Shown: one piece after another, positions 24,814 to 34,598 of the stretch | Position numbering within the stretch: the first letter of the stretch is position 1 | Layout of the letters: the number at the start of each line of letters is the position of its first letter | Origin: DATBAX01 sp963723765 | Lineage (GTDB): Bacteria > Acidobacteriota > Terriglobia > Terriglobales > Acidobacteriaceae | Direction of reading: 5' to 3' | Assembly (NCBI GenBank): GCA_963723765.1 | Contig: CAVRSD010000003.1 | Coordinates: forward strand, 434,001 to 498,000 | Length of the DNA: 64,000 nucleotides | Program-made: the position numbers and the translations under genes | The notes under the pieces: model-generated | What the model was told of the DNA's origin: nothing | Seen by the model: only the letters and a program-made list of their open reading frames with translations | The model's database searches: none

Positions 24814-26680
24814 CTAAACCGATGCTGTCGGCTTCGATGTTCCCAACGCTTCCAGCACATCCACTGCCGAGGTATACCGGCCTTGCGGTGCACTGATCTG
24901 CGCGCCTTGCACCATTTCGCGGACAGCAATCAGCATCTCTCGAGCGATGAGAATCCCTTCCTCGCGTGCGGCTTCCGGAGTGGGAGCTTTTGTCATGCGC
25001 TCCAGGATCGAATCAGGGACGGAAACCCTCAGCTCATTTTTCATGAACTCAGCATTGCGAGCGCTGACCAGCGGCCAGATTCCTGCAACCACCGGAACGC
25101 GGAACTGCTCGATGCGGCGCAGGAATGTTTCCAGCAAGGAAAGATCAAATACCGGCTGGGTAACGGCATACTCTGCGCCAGCCTCTACTTTGAACTCGAA
25201 GCGGCGAATCTCTTCGTCCAGGTCGGATATGCCGGGGTTGGCGCCGACGCCAATGGCAAAGGCCGTGCCCGCTCCAATCGGATTGCCGCCGATATCCTGG
25301 CCGCGATTGAGATTGTGAACAATGTTCACCAGGCCGATAGCGTCCACATCGAACACAGCGGTGGCGTCGGGATAGTTGCCCATCTTTGGCGGGTCGCCCG
25401 TAATGCAAATTAAATTATGGATACCGGTAGCCGCCGCACCCAGCAGGTCCGATTGAATGCCGAGCACGTTGCGATCACGGCAGGTGTAATGCAGGATGGC
25501 CTCAATACCCACTTCCTGTTGCACCAGCAAAGAGAGCGCCTGATTGCTCATGCGCGCCGAGGCCCGCGGACTGTCAGGAATATTGATTGCGTCCACCCCT
25601 ACCGACTTCAGAAATCGTGCTCCTTCGACTTCCTTTCGGATGTCGGTGCCTTTGGGAGGCACGATTTCCACCATGGTCAGGAATTCACCCTTGGCGAGCT
25701 TTGCGCCGATACGTGAGCGATCAGCTAGTGGAACCGCGGGAGCGATGGCTGGAATGGCTTCCCCTTTTGCGTGAATAGTCGCAGTTTTGGAGCGCGCTTC
25801 ACCCACACGCAGGGCCGCTTTCATCACGCGAATGTGGTCAGGCGTGGTTCCACAGCATCCGCCGACCAATCGCGCGCCCGCTGCAACGAACTTGCGAGCA
25901 TAGCTAGCCATATACTCCGGCGAGCAAAGATAAATATTTCGTCCCTCAACTGAGCGGGGCATACCGGCATTGGGTTGAGCGGCAAGAGGCAGAGAAGTGA
26001 CGGCGCGCATGCGTTCGATGGCATCTAGCATGGCCACCGGGCCGATACTGCAATTGCATCCAATGACATCGGCTCCCCATTCTTCTAGACGGGGAGTGAA
26101 GGTTTCCGGCGTGGAACCGTCGAGGCAGTTGCTGTCTTCGTCGATCGTCACCAAAGCGACTACCGGGATTTTCGGATTGACATCGCGGGCAGCCAGGATT
26201 GCCTGATGAAGTTCCTCGAGATAGCCAAAGGTCTCCATGATCAGCAGATCCACGCCGCCTTCCACCAAGGCCGTAATCTGGTCGCGAAACGCTGCCCGGG
26301 TTTCTTCCAGCGAGGTCTTGCCCAGGGGTTCAATGCGAATGCCGATAGGGCCAACCGAGCCTGCCACCCACACGTCGAAACTCTTGGCGGCTTCCCGGGC
26401 CAAGCCGGGCCCCGGCAAAGTTGATTTCATGGACTTTGTCCGCCCAGGCTATGCCGTGCTAGACGGAAGGAGTTGCCGCCAAAAGTGTTGGTTTCAATGA
26501 TTTCCGCGCCCGCCTGTAAGATATTCATGGTGGATCCCACGGATCAAGTCGGGTTGAGAGATATTCAGCTCGTCATAGCACCGATTGATGAAATATTCCC
26601 TTGGAATACAGCAGCGTACCCATGGCGCCGTCACACAGGACGGGGGACTTTTTCAGTCGAGCTAAAAAATCCGATGCCAT
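24814..26680 (-). pseudogene. Bifunctional homocysteine S-methyltransferase / 5,10-methylenetetrahydrofolate reductase, 5' end frameshifted
   Basis: The intact part (24814-26430, 538 residues) covers most of a homocysteine methyltransferase with Zn ligands in 'VIGCNCSIG' and 'GGCCGTTPDHI', then an MTHFR domain (about residues 235-520: 'MVEIVPPKGTD', 'HYTCRDRN', 'CITGDPP', 'TQPVFDLSLLE'). This is the YitJ-like fusion (about 610 residues) that makes methyl-THF and methionine. The first 85 codons, from ATG 26680 (MASDFLARLKKSPVLCDGAMGT), are present but broken by about four single-base shifts near 26590, 26518, 26447 and 26404; reading across them gives INRCYDELN, QAGAEIIETNTFGG and ADKVHEINFAGARLAREAA. 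Error or decay cannot be told apart here. Confidence 0.85.
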
Positions 26681-26807
26681 CCTATTGAGAATACAAGATG
26701 ACTAGGGGTTTTGCACAATCTACCGACCATCGAGGATGGGCGGGCAAAAAATCTTCAGGATCACCTCTGTTATAATCCGCTCTTTTGCATCTAAATTGCT
26801 ATCCTTC

Positions 26808-28184
26808 ATGCTCTTCGGAGTCCCAGGCTTGAAAAGAGTTCTAAGCAGTATTGCTGTCCTCATCCTTGCTGGTGTGTCCCTGGTCTCCTGCGGAGGCTAT
26901 AGTTCGTCGAATAAAACCACCAGAAGCGGATTCGGCTTCCGTGCCTTTGTATCCAACCCTCTACTGGCAGCCGGCTCCGGAAGCGTTCCGGTTCTAGGCA
27001 TTGTGGATGCTGCCAAAGACTCCTATACCGGATTTTTCGTGAACTTGTCCGGCACCAGTACATTTCCGGGGCTGATGGCATTGACTCCGAACCTCAAAGA
27101 TACCGTGGTTTTCAGTAGTGTCGGCAACACCTTGGTGGTAGTTGACAATGCCAGTGAAGCGATAGCCCAGGACGCGACGGGTGCATTGCCCGCGATTCCC
27201 TTGTTGGGCCCTACCGAAAGTCTGTCAATTTGGATCGATAATAGAACGGCTTTCGTCGCAGTTCCCAGTGCCGCTGTAACTGGACATCCAACGGGGGCGG
27301 TGGAAGTACTGGACCTCGGGAGCGGATCCACGACTCCAGAGGCTGTGATTCCCATTGCGAGTGCACATTACATGGTGCAGAGCCACGATGGCAATCGCCT
27401 CCTGGTGTTTAGTGACAATGCTCAAAATACACCGGATTCCCCTCCAGAGTGTGCTACCGAGCAGTGCATCACTTTGATTTCTCCCAGCCTGATCGGAAAT
27501 GGTGAGCCTCGTACTGCCATCTCAAGTTCCTCTTTTGATCATCCGGTTTGGGGTGTTTTCAGCAGCGACGATTCCACGGCGTACATCTTTAACTGTGGCC
27601 CCCAATGTGGCGGGACGACATCCAGCATCTCGGTACTCGACTTCACTCAGACTCCTGCGGCCGTCACTTCGACCATCAACGTTCCCGCAGCTACTTACGG
27701 CCTCTTGATAGGCACTACTCTTTATGTAGCGGGAACTCCCCCGGACACTCCTTGTCCTGCTGGAACCGCAGCTACCACATGCGGGGAGTTGACTACGATT
27801 GACACTGGTTCAATGGCCACCGCCTCGGTCACGATTACGGACGGCTATCACGACCGCATGGCGATGGGCGCGAATGGACAACTCTTCATCGGAGCGCGGG
27901 GTTGCACCAACATCAATACTCCTCCCTCAGGAAGTAATCCAGGGGAGGTTCGCGGTTGCCTATCCATTTTCAATACGGCGAATTCGAATGTTGTGATTCC
28001 GCCGGATAATGGGGATGTAACCGGCATTGAGCCGATTACCGATCGCAACGTAGTGTATCTCTGCCAAAACGGACACCTGCGGATCTACAATACGATGACC
28101 GATCAACTGCAAACTACGCAGGTAGTCATTGTGGGGCAGGCGATCGATGTAAAGCTGGTGGATCCCCCAGGGAATTTCAACTAA
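26808..28184 (+). CDS. Exported propeller-like lipoprotein
   Basis: 458 residues from MLFGVPGLKRVL, preceded by a hydrophobic stretch ending 'LVSCGGYSS', a lipobox, so probably lipid-anchored. The mature part is low in charge and has repeated short blades ('VPVLGIVDAAKDSY', 'GALPAIPLLGPTESLSIWIDNRTAFVAVP', 'SISVLDFTQTPAAVTSTINVPAATYGLLIGTTLYVAG') like those of YVTN/WD40-like surface proteins of this phylum. No catalytic motif. A perfect TATAAT lies at 26770-26775 about 30 bases before the ATG. Confidence 0.7.
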   Translation: MLFGVPGLKRVLSSIAVLILAGVSLVSCGGYSSSNKTTRSGFGFRAFVSNPLLAAGSGSVPVLGIVDAAKDSYTGFFVNLSGTSTFPGLMALTPNLKDTVVFSSVGNTLVVVDNASEAIAQDATGALPAIPLLGPTESLSIWIDNRTAFVAVPSAAVTGHPTGAVEVLDLGSGSTTPEAVIPIASAHYMVQSHDGNRLLVFSDNAQNTPDSPPECATEQCITLISPSLIGNGEPRTAISSSSFDHPVWGVFSSDDSTAYIFNCGPQCGGTTSSISVLDFTQTPAAVTSTINVPAATYGLLIGTTLYVAGTPPDTPCPAGTAATTCGELTTIDTGSMATASVTITDGYHDRMAMGANGQLFIGARGCTNINTPPSGSNPGEVRGCLSIFNTANSNVVIPPDNGDVTGIEPITDRNVVYLCQNGHLRIYNTMTDQLQTTQVVIVGQAIDVKLVDPPGNFN

Positions 28185-28192
28185 CCGACGCC

Positions 28193-30694
28193 CTATTTTG
28201 CCGGCATCAGCACCAGTTCGTGGGCTCGGGCCTTCTCGACGGCTTGCTGGGAAAAAGGCAACGGGAACGTATATCCCTCGTACCATGCGCCCCACTGGTC
28301 CATGTAGTACGGGCTGAGGAAATTTCCCGCCTCCCCGGTCACCAGATTCAGAGTGGATTGATCCAGGTTGGAAAAGTCGACTGTAATCCGCTCGGACGGA
28401 CCTTCATATCTGGTAGATGCCTTCACGGTGTAGCCACTGCCGGATTGTTCTTTTAGTCCGGGCCCAGTCCAGCGTTTTAGGACGGGGATTTTACCCAAGA
28501 CCGGGTTTTGAATTTCCACCGGATTCTGCTGTCCCCACTTCCATGAGTTCAAGTCTTGAGGTGTGTGCGGATTACCGACGGCTGCCTCTACTGCGGCCGT
28601 CAACAATTCCTCGTAATTTGGATAGGTTTCCGGCAACCACTGTTTGGGCTGATGTTGAAGAACATTTTCCAGCCAGACGGACCGCATCGGCCATTCATAA
28701 CTCTCCCAACTCAATTCGGGTCCCGGCTGAGAACCGTTAGGCGAGGCGCCCAGCTTGGGCTCCAGAAGAAGCCGGGTCAATTGCTCCCTCGTGTGGACGG
28801 ATAACGTGGGTGCGGCCGAGTCCGCTGTCATCCGGCCATCCCACTGGCGCATGATTTCCGCCGCGGCTTTGGCGCGGGCCGAGGGATTTCTGGCATGGTC
28901 CACGGCGTAAACAAACCTCTCGGCAAAAAAACGGTCGGCTTCGGAAAAGATGTCGGTCTGCAACGCGAGCATATCCGCTGGCGCGAATTTCTTACCTGAA
29001 CTTAGCACGCGATAAATACGGTCGGAGCGCCAGGGTGCTTCCCATTCAGTACTGATGGAATAGGGATATCCATCGGGGGTTATCCGGCTGTTGGCGGTGG
29101 CCAAAATGCCAGAGGGCGGATTAAGAACGCTCGGCAGCTTTTCAAATGGAATATAGCCGGTCCACTCATGGGCATTGTCGCTGCCATTTTCGGGCAGGCT
29201 TCCATCGCCGGCGGCGCGGATGGGAATTTTTCCTGTGGTCTGATATCCGATGTTGCCATCCACATCGGCATAGACGACATTCTGTCCCGGTGCGTCGAAC
29301 TCGGAAAACGCGCGGCGGAACTCTTCCCAATTCTGCGCTGAATTCAGGGCAAAAAACGGATTGCGAATGCCGTCGTATAGCGTCCAGCGCAAAGCGATCT
29401 TGCGGGTTTCGCCTGGGGATAATTCACTGACAATGGGACCGTGCCGAGTCAGCATCACGTCCACGATCACGTCCGGTTTGCCTTTGACGTGGATTACTTC
29501 GTTGCGATGTTCTGGCTGCTTCCATCCATCCGGAGTTAAATATTGTCCGGCGGCGTTGAAGGTTTCTATGTAAGCGTCTTCCACAGTCGGCCCGACATTA
29601 GTGAATCCCCAGGCGATGCGTTGATTGTGGCCGACGACTACATACGGCATCCCCGGCAGGGTGACTCCAGCGACATCGAAGTTTCCGCAGCGCAGGTGAG
29701 CTTCGTACCACAGGTTGGGCATTTGATGATCCAGATGCATGTCATTCGACAGCAGCGGTTTCCCGGAAACTGTGTGCGCTCCTGAGACTACCCAGTTGTT
29801 AGAACCAAGCGTGAGATGGAGGTCTCTCGGGAAGCAACCCGGATGGCGAGCAAGTGCCGGGCCGTTTGGGATGTCGTTGAGGTGGGTCACAGAGTTGTCT
29901 GGCCCGGAGTCTTCCTCGTCGTTGTTGTCCTCGTCCCGATCATCCCTGTCCTTCTTGTTCGTATCTTGCTCAAGGCTGAGATGAGACGCCGTCGGCGGAT
30001 GATCGTGCCAGGAAGAATTCACATAAAGATCAGCAGTAAGCTCGGGGCCGAGCTTCGCCAGAATCTTCTCCCGGATCAGGGCATTCTTAGGGCTGGTGCT
30101 GAGATCTTCGACCATCTGGCCGGCAACCAGCATGGAATCCTCAGGCGTCCAGGGACGCGGCGAATAACCAAGAATGCGAAACTCCAGGGCCAACCGGGTG
30201 CGATGAGATTCGATATAAGCGTTCACTCCCCGCGCGTAAGCCTCGAAGCGGGCGCGATCTTCGGGGGCCACTAAATCGACTGTCTTGCGAGCGGCCACGC
30301 GCAGGCCGAGGATTCTCTGTTGTCGATCATGGTCGAGCTGGGCATCCCCGACAATTTCGGAAAGTTCTCCCGCAGCATAACGGCGCATGCCATCCATTTG
30401 GAACAGCCTGTCCTGTGCGGTTACATATCCCTGCGCGAAAAAGAGATCGATGATGTTGGCGGCTGTAATGGTTGGCACGCCATGGCCATCACGTGTAACC
30501 GTCACCGGCGCCGACAATCCCTGAATTTGCAGAGTGCCATCAAGTTGAGGAAGCGCATCGCGTGCGATGGAGTAGACCCATGCCGCCGCACCCAGTATGA
30601 CGACCAATACCAGGGAGCCTAAAAGAAGGGCAATGACTCGCCCAAGTGGGCGAGGTGAACGGGAAGAAGAAATGGGAGTGCTGGCAGTGACCAT
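28193..30694 (-). CDS. Penicillin acylase family Ntn hydrolase (acylase precursor)
   Basis: 833 residues. An N-terminal membrane anchor or signal (VIALLLGSLVLVVILGAAAWVY) is followed by the alpha chain ('FFAQGYVTAQDRLFQMDGMRR'), a spacer, and the beta chain starting at about residue 300 at the Ser of 'TLGSNNWVVSG', the N-terminal nucleophile released by self-cleavage. 'LLSNDMHLDHQMPNLWYEAHL' and 'GVTLPGMPYVVVGHNQRIAWGFTN' complete the family pattern. Relatives cleave penicillins or acyl-homoserine lactones; the substrate here is unknown. Oddity: the spacer contains a run of Asp/Glu/Lys/Asn (KKDRDDRDEDNNDEED). Confidence 0.92.
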   Translation of the reverse strand: MVTASTPISSSRSPRPLGRVIALLLGSLVLVVILGAAAWVYSIARDALPQLDGTLQIQGLSAPVTVTRDGHGVPTITAANIIDLFFAQGYVTAQDRLFQMDGMRRYAAGELSEIVGDAQLDHDRQQRILGLRVAARKTVDLVAPEDRARFEAYARGVNAYIESHRTRLALEFRILGYSPRPWTPEDSMLVAGQMVEDLSTSPKNALIREKILAKLGPELTADLYVNSSWHDHPPTASHLSLEQDTNKKDRDDRDEDNNDEEDSGPDNSVTHLNDIPNGPALARHPGCFPRDLHLTLGSNNWVVSGAHTVSGKPLLSNDMHLDHQMPNLWYEAHLRCGNFDVAGVTLPGMPYVVVGHNQRIAWGFTNVGPTVEDAYIETFNAAGQYLTPDGWKQPEHRNEVIHVKGKPDVIVDVMLTRHGPIVSELSPGETRKIALRWTLYDGIRNPFFALNSAQNWEEFRRAFSEFDAPGQNVVYADVDGNIGYQTTGKIPIRAAGDGSLPENGSDNAHEWTGYIPFEKLPSVLNPPSGILATANSRITPDGYPYSISTEWEAPWRSDRIYRVLSSGKKFAPADMLALQTDIFSEADRFFAERFVYAVDHARNPSARAKAAAEIMRQWDGRMTADSAAPTLSVHTREQLTRLLLEPKLGASPNGSQPGPELSWESYEWPMRSVWLENVLQHQPKQWLPETYPNYEELLTAAVEAAVGNPHTPQDLNSWKWGQQNPVEIQNPVLGKIPVLKRWTGPGLKEQSGSGYTVKASTRYEGPSERITVDFSNLDQSTLNLVTGEAGNFLSPYYMDQWGAWYEGYTFPLPFSQQAVEKARAHELVLMPAK

Positions 30695-30823
30695 TGTGGC
30701 CTTTCGATTCTAGGGCGTGCGGAACGGGAAGACAAATGGCAAAGCGGTTGGCGGGTTCGCCAAAGGCCAGTATGATTCAAATGAACGGCGGAGAAGGTCC
30801 CATCCCGCTGGACAACGGAAATC

Positions 30824-31324
30824 ATGCTGCAAAAACGCATCGACGATCAGCCCAGCATCTCGCGCGAGATGGTTCGCGAGGCTGAGGACATCCTGCACCG
30901 TCATCTGAAACGGGTAGGCCTAAAACACACTGCGCAGCGGGACACCATCCTGCGCACGTTCCTGGAGACTCGCGAGCACCTCTCCACCAATGAGCTCCAT
31001 CGGTTAGTGCAGAAAAAAGATGCGAAAATCGGATTCACCACGGTGTATCGCACGCTGAAGCTGCTGACGGAGTGTGGGCTGGCCAGCGAAGTGGCTTTCC
31101 ATGATGGCATCGCCCGTTATGAACACCAGTACAACCGCCGCAGCCATCACCACATGGTTTGTACCGAATGCGGCAGTTCGGTGGAATTCTTCTCCCCGGA
31201 AGTGGACGGTCTGGAACAAGAAATCGGACGCAAACATCACTATGCAACCACTCGTCACACTTTTCAGATCTACGGAGTGTGCGAGGATTGCCGCAAGAAA
31301 AATCATCCGCAACGATTGGTTTGA
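30824..31324 (+). CDS. Fur family metal- or peroxide-responsive repressor
   Basis: 166 residues. Winged-helix DNA-binding part with 'AQRDTILRTFLETREHLSTNEL' and 'IGFTTVYRTLKLLTECGLA', metal-site part with 'HHHMVCTECGSSVEF' (CxxC) and 'GVCEDCRKK' (second CxxC). Whether it responds to iron, zinc or peroxide cannot be read from the sequence. The two CxxC pairs suggest a structural zinc. The start gives a leading extension of about 35 residues before the fold; a later start is possible. It is followed by the DUF4870-like membrane gene. Confidence 0.93.
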   Translation: MLQKRIDDQPSISREMVREAEDILHRHLKRVGLKHTAQRDTILRTFLETREHLSTNELHRLVQKKDAKIGFTTVYRTLKLLTECGLASEVAFHDGIARYEHQYNRRSHHHMVCTECGSSVEFFSPEVDGLEQEIGRKHHYATTRHTFQIYGVCEDCRKKNHPQRLV

Positions 31325-31482
31325 ATGGCGGATTCGCGTCAAAGAATGCTTTGACGGTGCAGATTCTGTTTGCCTTAACCGGCTAATTCTGATAACTTTC
31401 GCGCGTTCTTGCACGGGCATCTTCGGCAACACCACAAGAGCCCGTATGCTTTCTTAAATAGCGAATGCTTGGGGGGGAATCT

Positions 31483-31944
31483 ATGGCTTTTTGCAGTTCA
31501 TGTGGTGCGCAGATACCGGTTGGAGCTACAGCGTGTCCCGCTTGCGCTCATTCCGAGGCTCCGGCAGCAACCGGAACCACGCAAGGGGCTGGAGGCGGCC
31601 TGACAGACAACGTGGCCGGTATGCTGGCGTATATCACGTTTATCCCGGCCGTTCTTTTTCTGGTCATGGAGCCTTACAATCGGAATCGTTTTATCCGATT
31701 CCACTCGTTCCAGTCGATTTTTCTGTTCGTGGCCACGGTGATTCTCTCGGTAGCGATCGGCATGCTGGCGATCATGCTGCTGTTCATCCCGTTTCTGGGG
31801 CATTTGGTGATCTTTCTTCTGCGGATGACCTTCAGCCTGGGCTTATTCATTGTTTGGATTGTCCTGCTGATTAAAGCCAATCAGGGGCTGATGTATAAGT
31901 TGCCCATCATTGGCGACATCGCGGAGAAGCAAGCCAACTCTTAG
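31483..31944 (+). CDS. Zinc-ribbon membrane protein, DUF4870-like
   Basis: 153 residues from MAFCSSCGAQ. The N-terminus is a zinc ribbon (CSSCG ... CPAC), followed by a Gly/Ala/Thr linker and a DUF4870-like domain with three hydrophobic helices ('GMLAYITFIPAVLFLV', 'SIFLFVATVILSVAIGMLAIMLLFIPFL', 'LGLFIVWIVLLIKANQG'). 'RNRFIRFHSFQSIFLF' is typical of the DUF4870/TM protein family. A G-rich ribosome binding site precedes the Met. The function is not known. Confidence 0.85.
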   Translation: MAFCSSCGAQIPVGATACPACAHSEAPAATGTTQGAGGGLTDNVAGMLAYITFIPAVLFLVMEPYNRNRFIRFHSFQSIFLFVATVILSVAIGMLAIMLLFIPFLGHLVIFLLRMTFSLGLFIVWIVLLIKANQGLMYKLPIIGDIAEKQANS

Positions 31945-32216
31945 TTCGACAGAAGCGCTGGCCGTCCCCATCCGTCCGTTGCTTTTTCGTCTCCGCTCGG
32001 CGTTGGTTCCTGAGCGGAGACCGCCAACGCTGGCAGTCTCTTGCGAAAATCACGAAGAATATCGCAGCACTTCATTTTGTTCGACGCCGAACGCTTACGA
32101 GAATCCCCAGCATTTTCTGGTATTTCCAGACCCACCAAAAATTGCCCGCAAGGATCAGTCCCAACCGCGCAACTTTTCGTAGCCAGGGAGGTTGTTACAA
32201 GCTGGAGGAGTCCCCC

Positions 32217-32666
32217 ATGCGATATCTTGGAATCGTTCTGTTTAGTGTCCTTAGTCTATTTCTCGCAGGATGCGGCGGAGGCAATCCGGCCCCCGGCCCC
32301 GGCAATATCAATGGCAATTGGACGGCAACTTTAAGCGATAGCGGCGGCTCGCCCGTTTTTACTTTCACCACTTCTTTGCATGAGGGCACTGGTTCGGATG
32401 TCACTGTGAGTAATTTCACATTCACGACGTCTTCTCCCTGCTTCGCTTCAGGCGGGACCGAGACTGCTTCGTTCGCGCTGAGTGGGAACTTTGGTGGAAG
32501 TGTCACCGGATCATTCGAATTGACCATTCAGTCCGCCACTCCAAGTGGCAACACCCTCACCTTGCAAGGGACAGTGAAAAACAACATGATTTCCGGCACT
32601 TGGACTCTCTCAGGAGTGACCTCCGGATGCACGGGCAATGGCTCTTTCACCATCACCAGAGCGTAG
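32217..32666 (+). CDS. Small exported lipoprotein
   Basis: 149 residues from the ATG at 32217, preceded by GGAGGAG. The signal 'YLGIVLFSVLSLFLAGCGGG' carries a standard lipobox LAGC. The mature part is rich in Thr/Ser/Gly beta repeats ('NWTATLSDSGGSPVFTFTTSL', 'LTLQGTVKNNMISGTWTLSG') with a Cys pair (SPCF ... SGCTG). Resembles many short acidobacterial surface lipoproteins of unknown role. Confidence 0.75.
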   Translation: MRYLGIVLFSVLSLFLAGCGGGNPAPGPGNINGNWTATLSDSGGSPVFTFTTSLHEGTGSDVTVSNFTFTTSSPCFASGGTETASFALSGNFGGSVTGSFELTIQSATPSGNTLTLQGTVKNNMISGTWTLSGVTSGCTGNGSFTITRA

Positions 32667-32751
32667 GAAAAAGCGCCATTTGCGAATGGACGCTTAAAAA
32701 GCGCTGACGCTCGTTCTCACCTCAGAACGGTATCAGGACGCCCATTGTGTC

Positions 32752-32779
32752 GGGTAGCGGCCGAATGGGGCCGTTACCC
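32752..32779. repeat. Stable intergenic hairpin
   Basis: GGGTAGCGGCC and GGCCGTTACCC pair over 11 bp with one G-T and a 6-base loop, between the lipoprotein gene and the DHH gene. No T run follows, so it may be a processing or attenuator structure and not a standard terminator. Confidence 0.5.
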
Positions 32780-32889
32780 GCACTTCTGTACAGCTAGAAG
32801 CCATCCTCAGAACGGCAATCCTAAGTATTTTTCGTTTTTTGCCGATTTCCGGTAGTCTTGTTGATCGTTCGAATAGAGGAGAGACGCTT

Positions 32890-33855
32890 TTGCGAGTTCG
32901 CGTGTTCTACCACGACAAATGTTTTGATGGGGCTTGTTCGGCCGCCATCTTCTCCCGTTTTTACCGCGAACGAATTCGCAACGACGTAGAGTTCGTGTTT
33001 TCCGGGCTGCTGCATCGAGCCGGCTCTCTTTTTAATGAGGGCGATTTCGACGGCGACGAAAACGCAATTGTGGACTTTAAGTATTCCAGTTCGCCCAAGA
33101 TCACTTGGTGGTTTGACCATCACGAGAGCGCGTTTCTTTCTCCGGCGGATGCGGCGCATTTCGAACAAGAGCAGAGCAATCGCAAGTTTTACGATCCCGA
33201 TTTCAAGTCCTGTACCGGCTTTATTGCCACCATCGCTGAACAAAGATTTGGCTTTAATCCTGCGCCCATGGCCGACCTGGTGCACTGGGCCGATGTCGTC
33301 GACGGCGCTCTGTATCCGGATGCGCGTACCGCAGTCGAAATGAAAGCTCCGGCCATGAAGTTGACGATGGTAATCGAATCGGCAAAAGACTCCACTTTTG
33401 CGCCCCGACTCATCCCGCTTCTGGCAACGAAATCGCTGGCTGAAGTCCTTGAGGAACCTTTTATTGCAGAGACTTTGCCCGCGCTTCTTGAACGTCACCA
33501 ACGCTCCATCGCCATTCTGCGGGAACGCACGGAACTAAAGGACGGCACGTTGTTCTTCGACGTTACCGATCTCGAGATGGAAGGCTACAACAAGTTCGTC
33601 CCTTACTACTTGCAACCGGAATCCATCTATAGCGTGGGTTTGAGCAAAAGCAGCTTCCGGGTGAAAGTTTCGGTGGGATCGAATCCTTGGGCGCCTTCTG
33701 AGCCGGTAGTAAATCTGGCCAAGATCTGCGAACGCTACGGTGGCGGGGGACATGCGCGCGTAGGCGCCATTTCTTTCGATGTTACCCAAAATGAAGCTGC
33801 CCACAAGGCCGCGCAGGAGATCGTCGCCGAACTTCGTGCCAGCGTCCGTGGTTAG
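32890..33855 (+). CDS. DHH/DHHA1 phosphoesterase
   Basis: 321 residues from a TTG start that follows GAGGAG; no ATG is suitable. 'VFYHDKCFDGACSAAIFS' is a variant of the first DHH motif, 'TWWFDHHESAF' carries the DHH itself, and 'ERYGGGGHARVGAISF' is the GGGH of DHHA1. DHH phosphoesterases include NrnA-like oligoribonucleases and c-di-AMP hydrolases; the first motif with HDKCFDG in place of HxDxDG is a deviation seen in subgroups, so the substrate is unsure. It starts a same-strand run with the ABC genes. Confidence 0.88.
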   Translation: MRVRVFYHDKCFDGACSAAIFSRFYRERIRNDVEFVFSGLLHRAGSLFNEGDFDGDENAIVDFKYSSSPKITWWFDHHESAFLSPADAAHFEQEQSNRKFYDPDFKSCTGFIATIAEQRFGFNPAPMADLVHWADVVDGALYPDARTAVEMKAPAMKLTMVIESAKDSTFAPRLIPLLATKSLAEVLEEPFIAETLPALLERHQRSIAILRERTELKDGTLFFDVTDLEMEGYNKFVPYYLQPESIYSVGLSKSSFRVKVSVGSNPWAPSEPVVNLAKICERYGGGGHARVGAISFDVTQNEAAHKAAQEIVAELRASVRG

Positions 33856-33890
33856 GAATCGAAGGTTGTGTTACTGATCGGAATACTCCC

Positions 33891-34598
33891 GTGAGCGCGG
33901 CCGCAACTTCCGATGCGGTCATTGTGCGTTGTGAACATTTGGGGCGGGTTGTCAAAGTTAAAGATAAAGAGAAAGTCTTGATCGAGGACGCGACGTTCGA
34001 AGTTCGAACGGGCGAAGTTCTAGCCATCGTCGGTCCGAGCGGATCAGGGAAGACCTCATTGCTGAGGCTCCTGAACCGGTTGGATGAGCCAACCAGTGGA
34101 ACGGTTTTTGTCCAAGGCACAGACTACCGCACGATCGCTCCCAGGGAGCTGCGCCGAAAACTCGGCATGGTAACGCAGCGTCCGTACCTTTTTCCGGGGA
34201 CCGTCGAACTGAACCTGCGATTCGGTCCCAGGCAACGTGGCGTGGATATCTCACAGGAATCGGTCGAGCAAATACTGGTCGAGGTTGGGTTGCAAGGCTA
34301 CGGCAGTCGCGACATTGCCAGGCTCTCCGGCGGGGAAGCGCAGCGGGTGTCGGTTGCGCGCACTCTCGCCAATTCGCCACTGGTGCTTTTGCTCGACGAA
34401 CCAACCTCGGCGCTGGATGAAGTATCCAAGCTCGAGATCGAAACGCTGATTCAGAAAATCATGCGAGAACAAGAACTTACCTGTGTGATAGTGACTCACG
34501 ACAGGGCCCAGGCAACGCGCCTTGCTCAACGAGCGATAATTCTCGAATCGGGACGCATTGTCCGACTTGGTCCCACAAATGAGGTCTTGCATGCTTAA
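33891..34598 (+). CDS. fetA: ABC transporter ATPase, FetA/YbbL-like
   Basis: 235 residues from a GTG start. Walker A 'VGPSGSGKTSLLRLLNRLDEP', signature 'ARLSGGEAQRVSVARTLANSP', Walker B 'LVLLLDEPTSALD', and the H-loop 'VIVTHD'. The next gene is a FetB-type permease overlapping by eight bases (ATGCTTAA), so the two make a small ABC exporter. FetAB was described in E. coli as an iron exporter that protects against peroxide stress. The role here is by homology only. Confidence 0.88.
   Translation: MSAAATSDAVIVRCEHLGRVVKVKDKEKVLIEDATFEVRTGEVLAIVGPSGSGKTSLLRLLNRLDEPTSGTVFVQGTDYRTIAPRELRRKLGMVTQRPYLFPGTVELNLRFGPRQRGVDISQESVEQILVEVGLQGYGSRDIARLSGGEAQRVSVARTLANSPLVLLLDEPTSALDEVSKLEIETLIQKIMREQELTCVIVTHDRAQATRLAQRAIILESGRIVRLGPTNEVLHA

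Noticed and set aside
26430..26680. Selenocysteine or other recoding in the methyltransferase gene
   Set aside because: The stops arise from frame changes, not from in-frame UGA; no hairpin follows.
26770..26775. TATAAT as a promoter for the lipoprotein gene
   Set aside because: The -10 hexamer is perfect, but no -35 box was found at 16-18 bases and the spacing to the ATG is short, so it is mentioned only in the gene entry.
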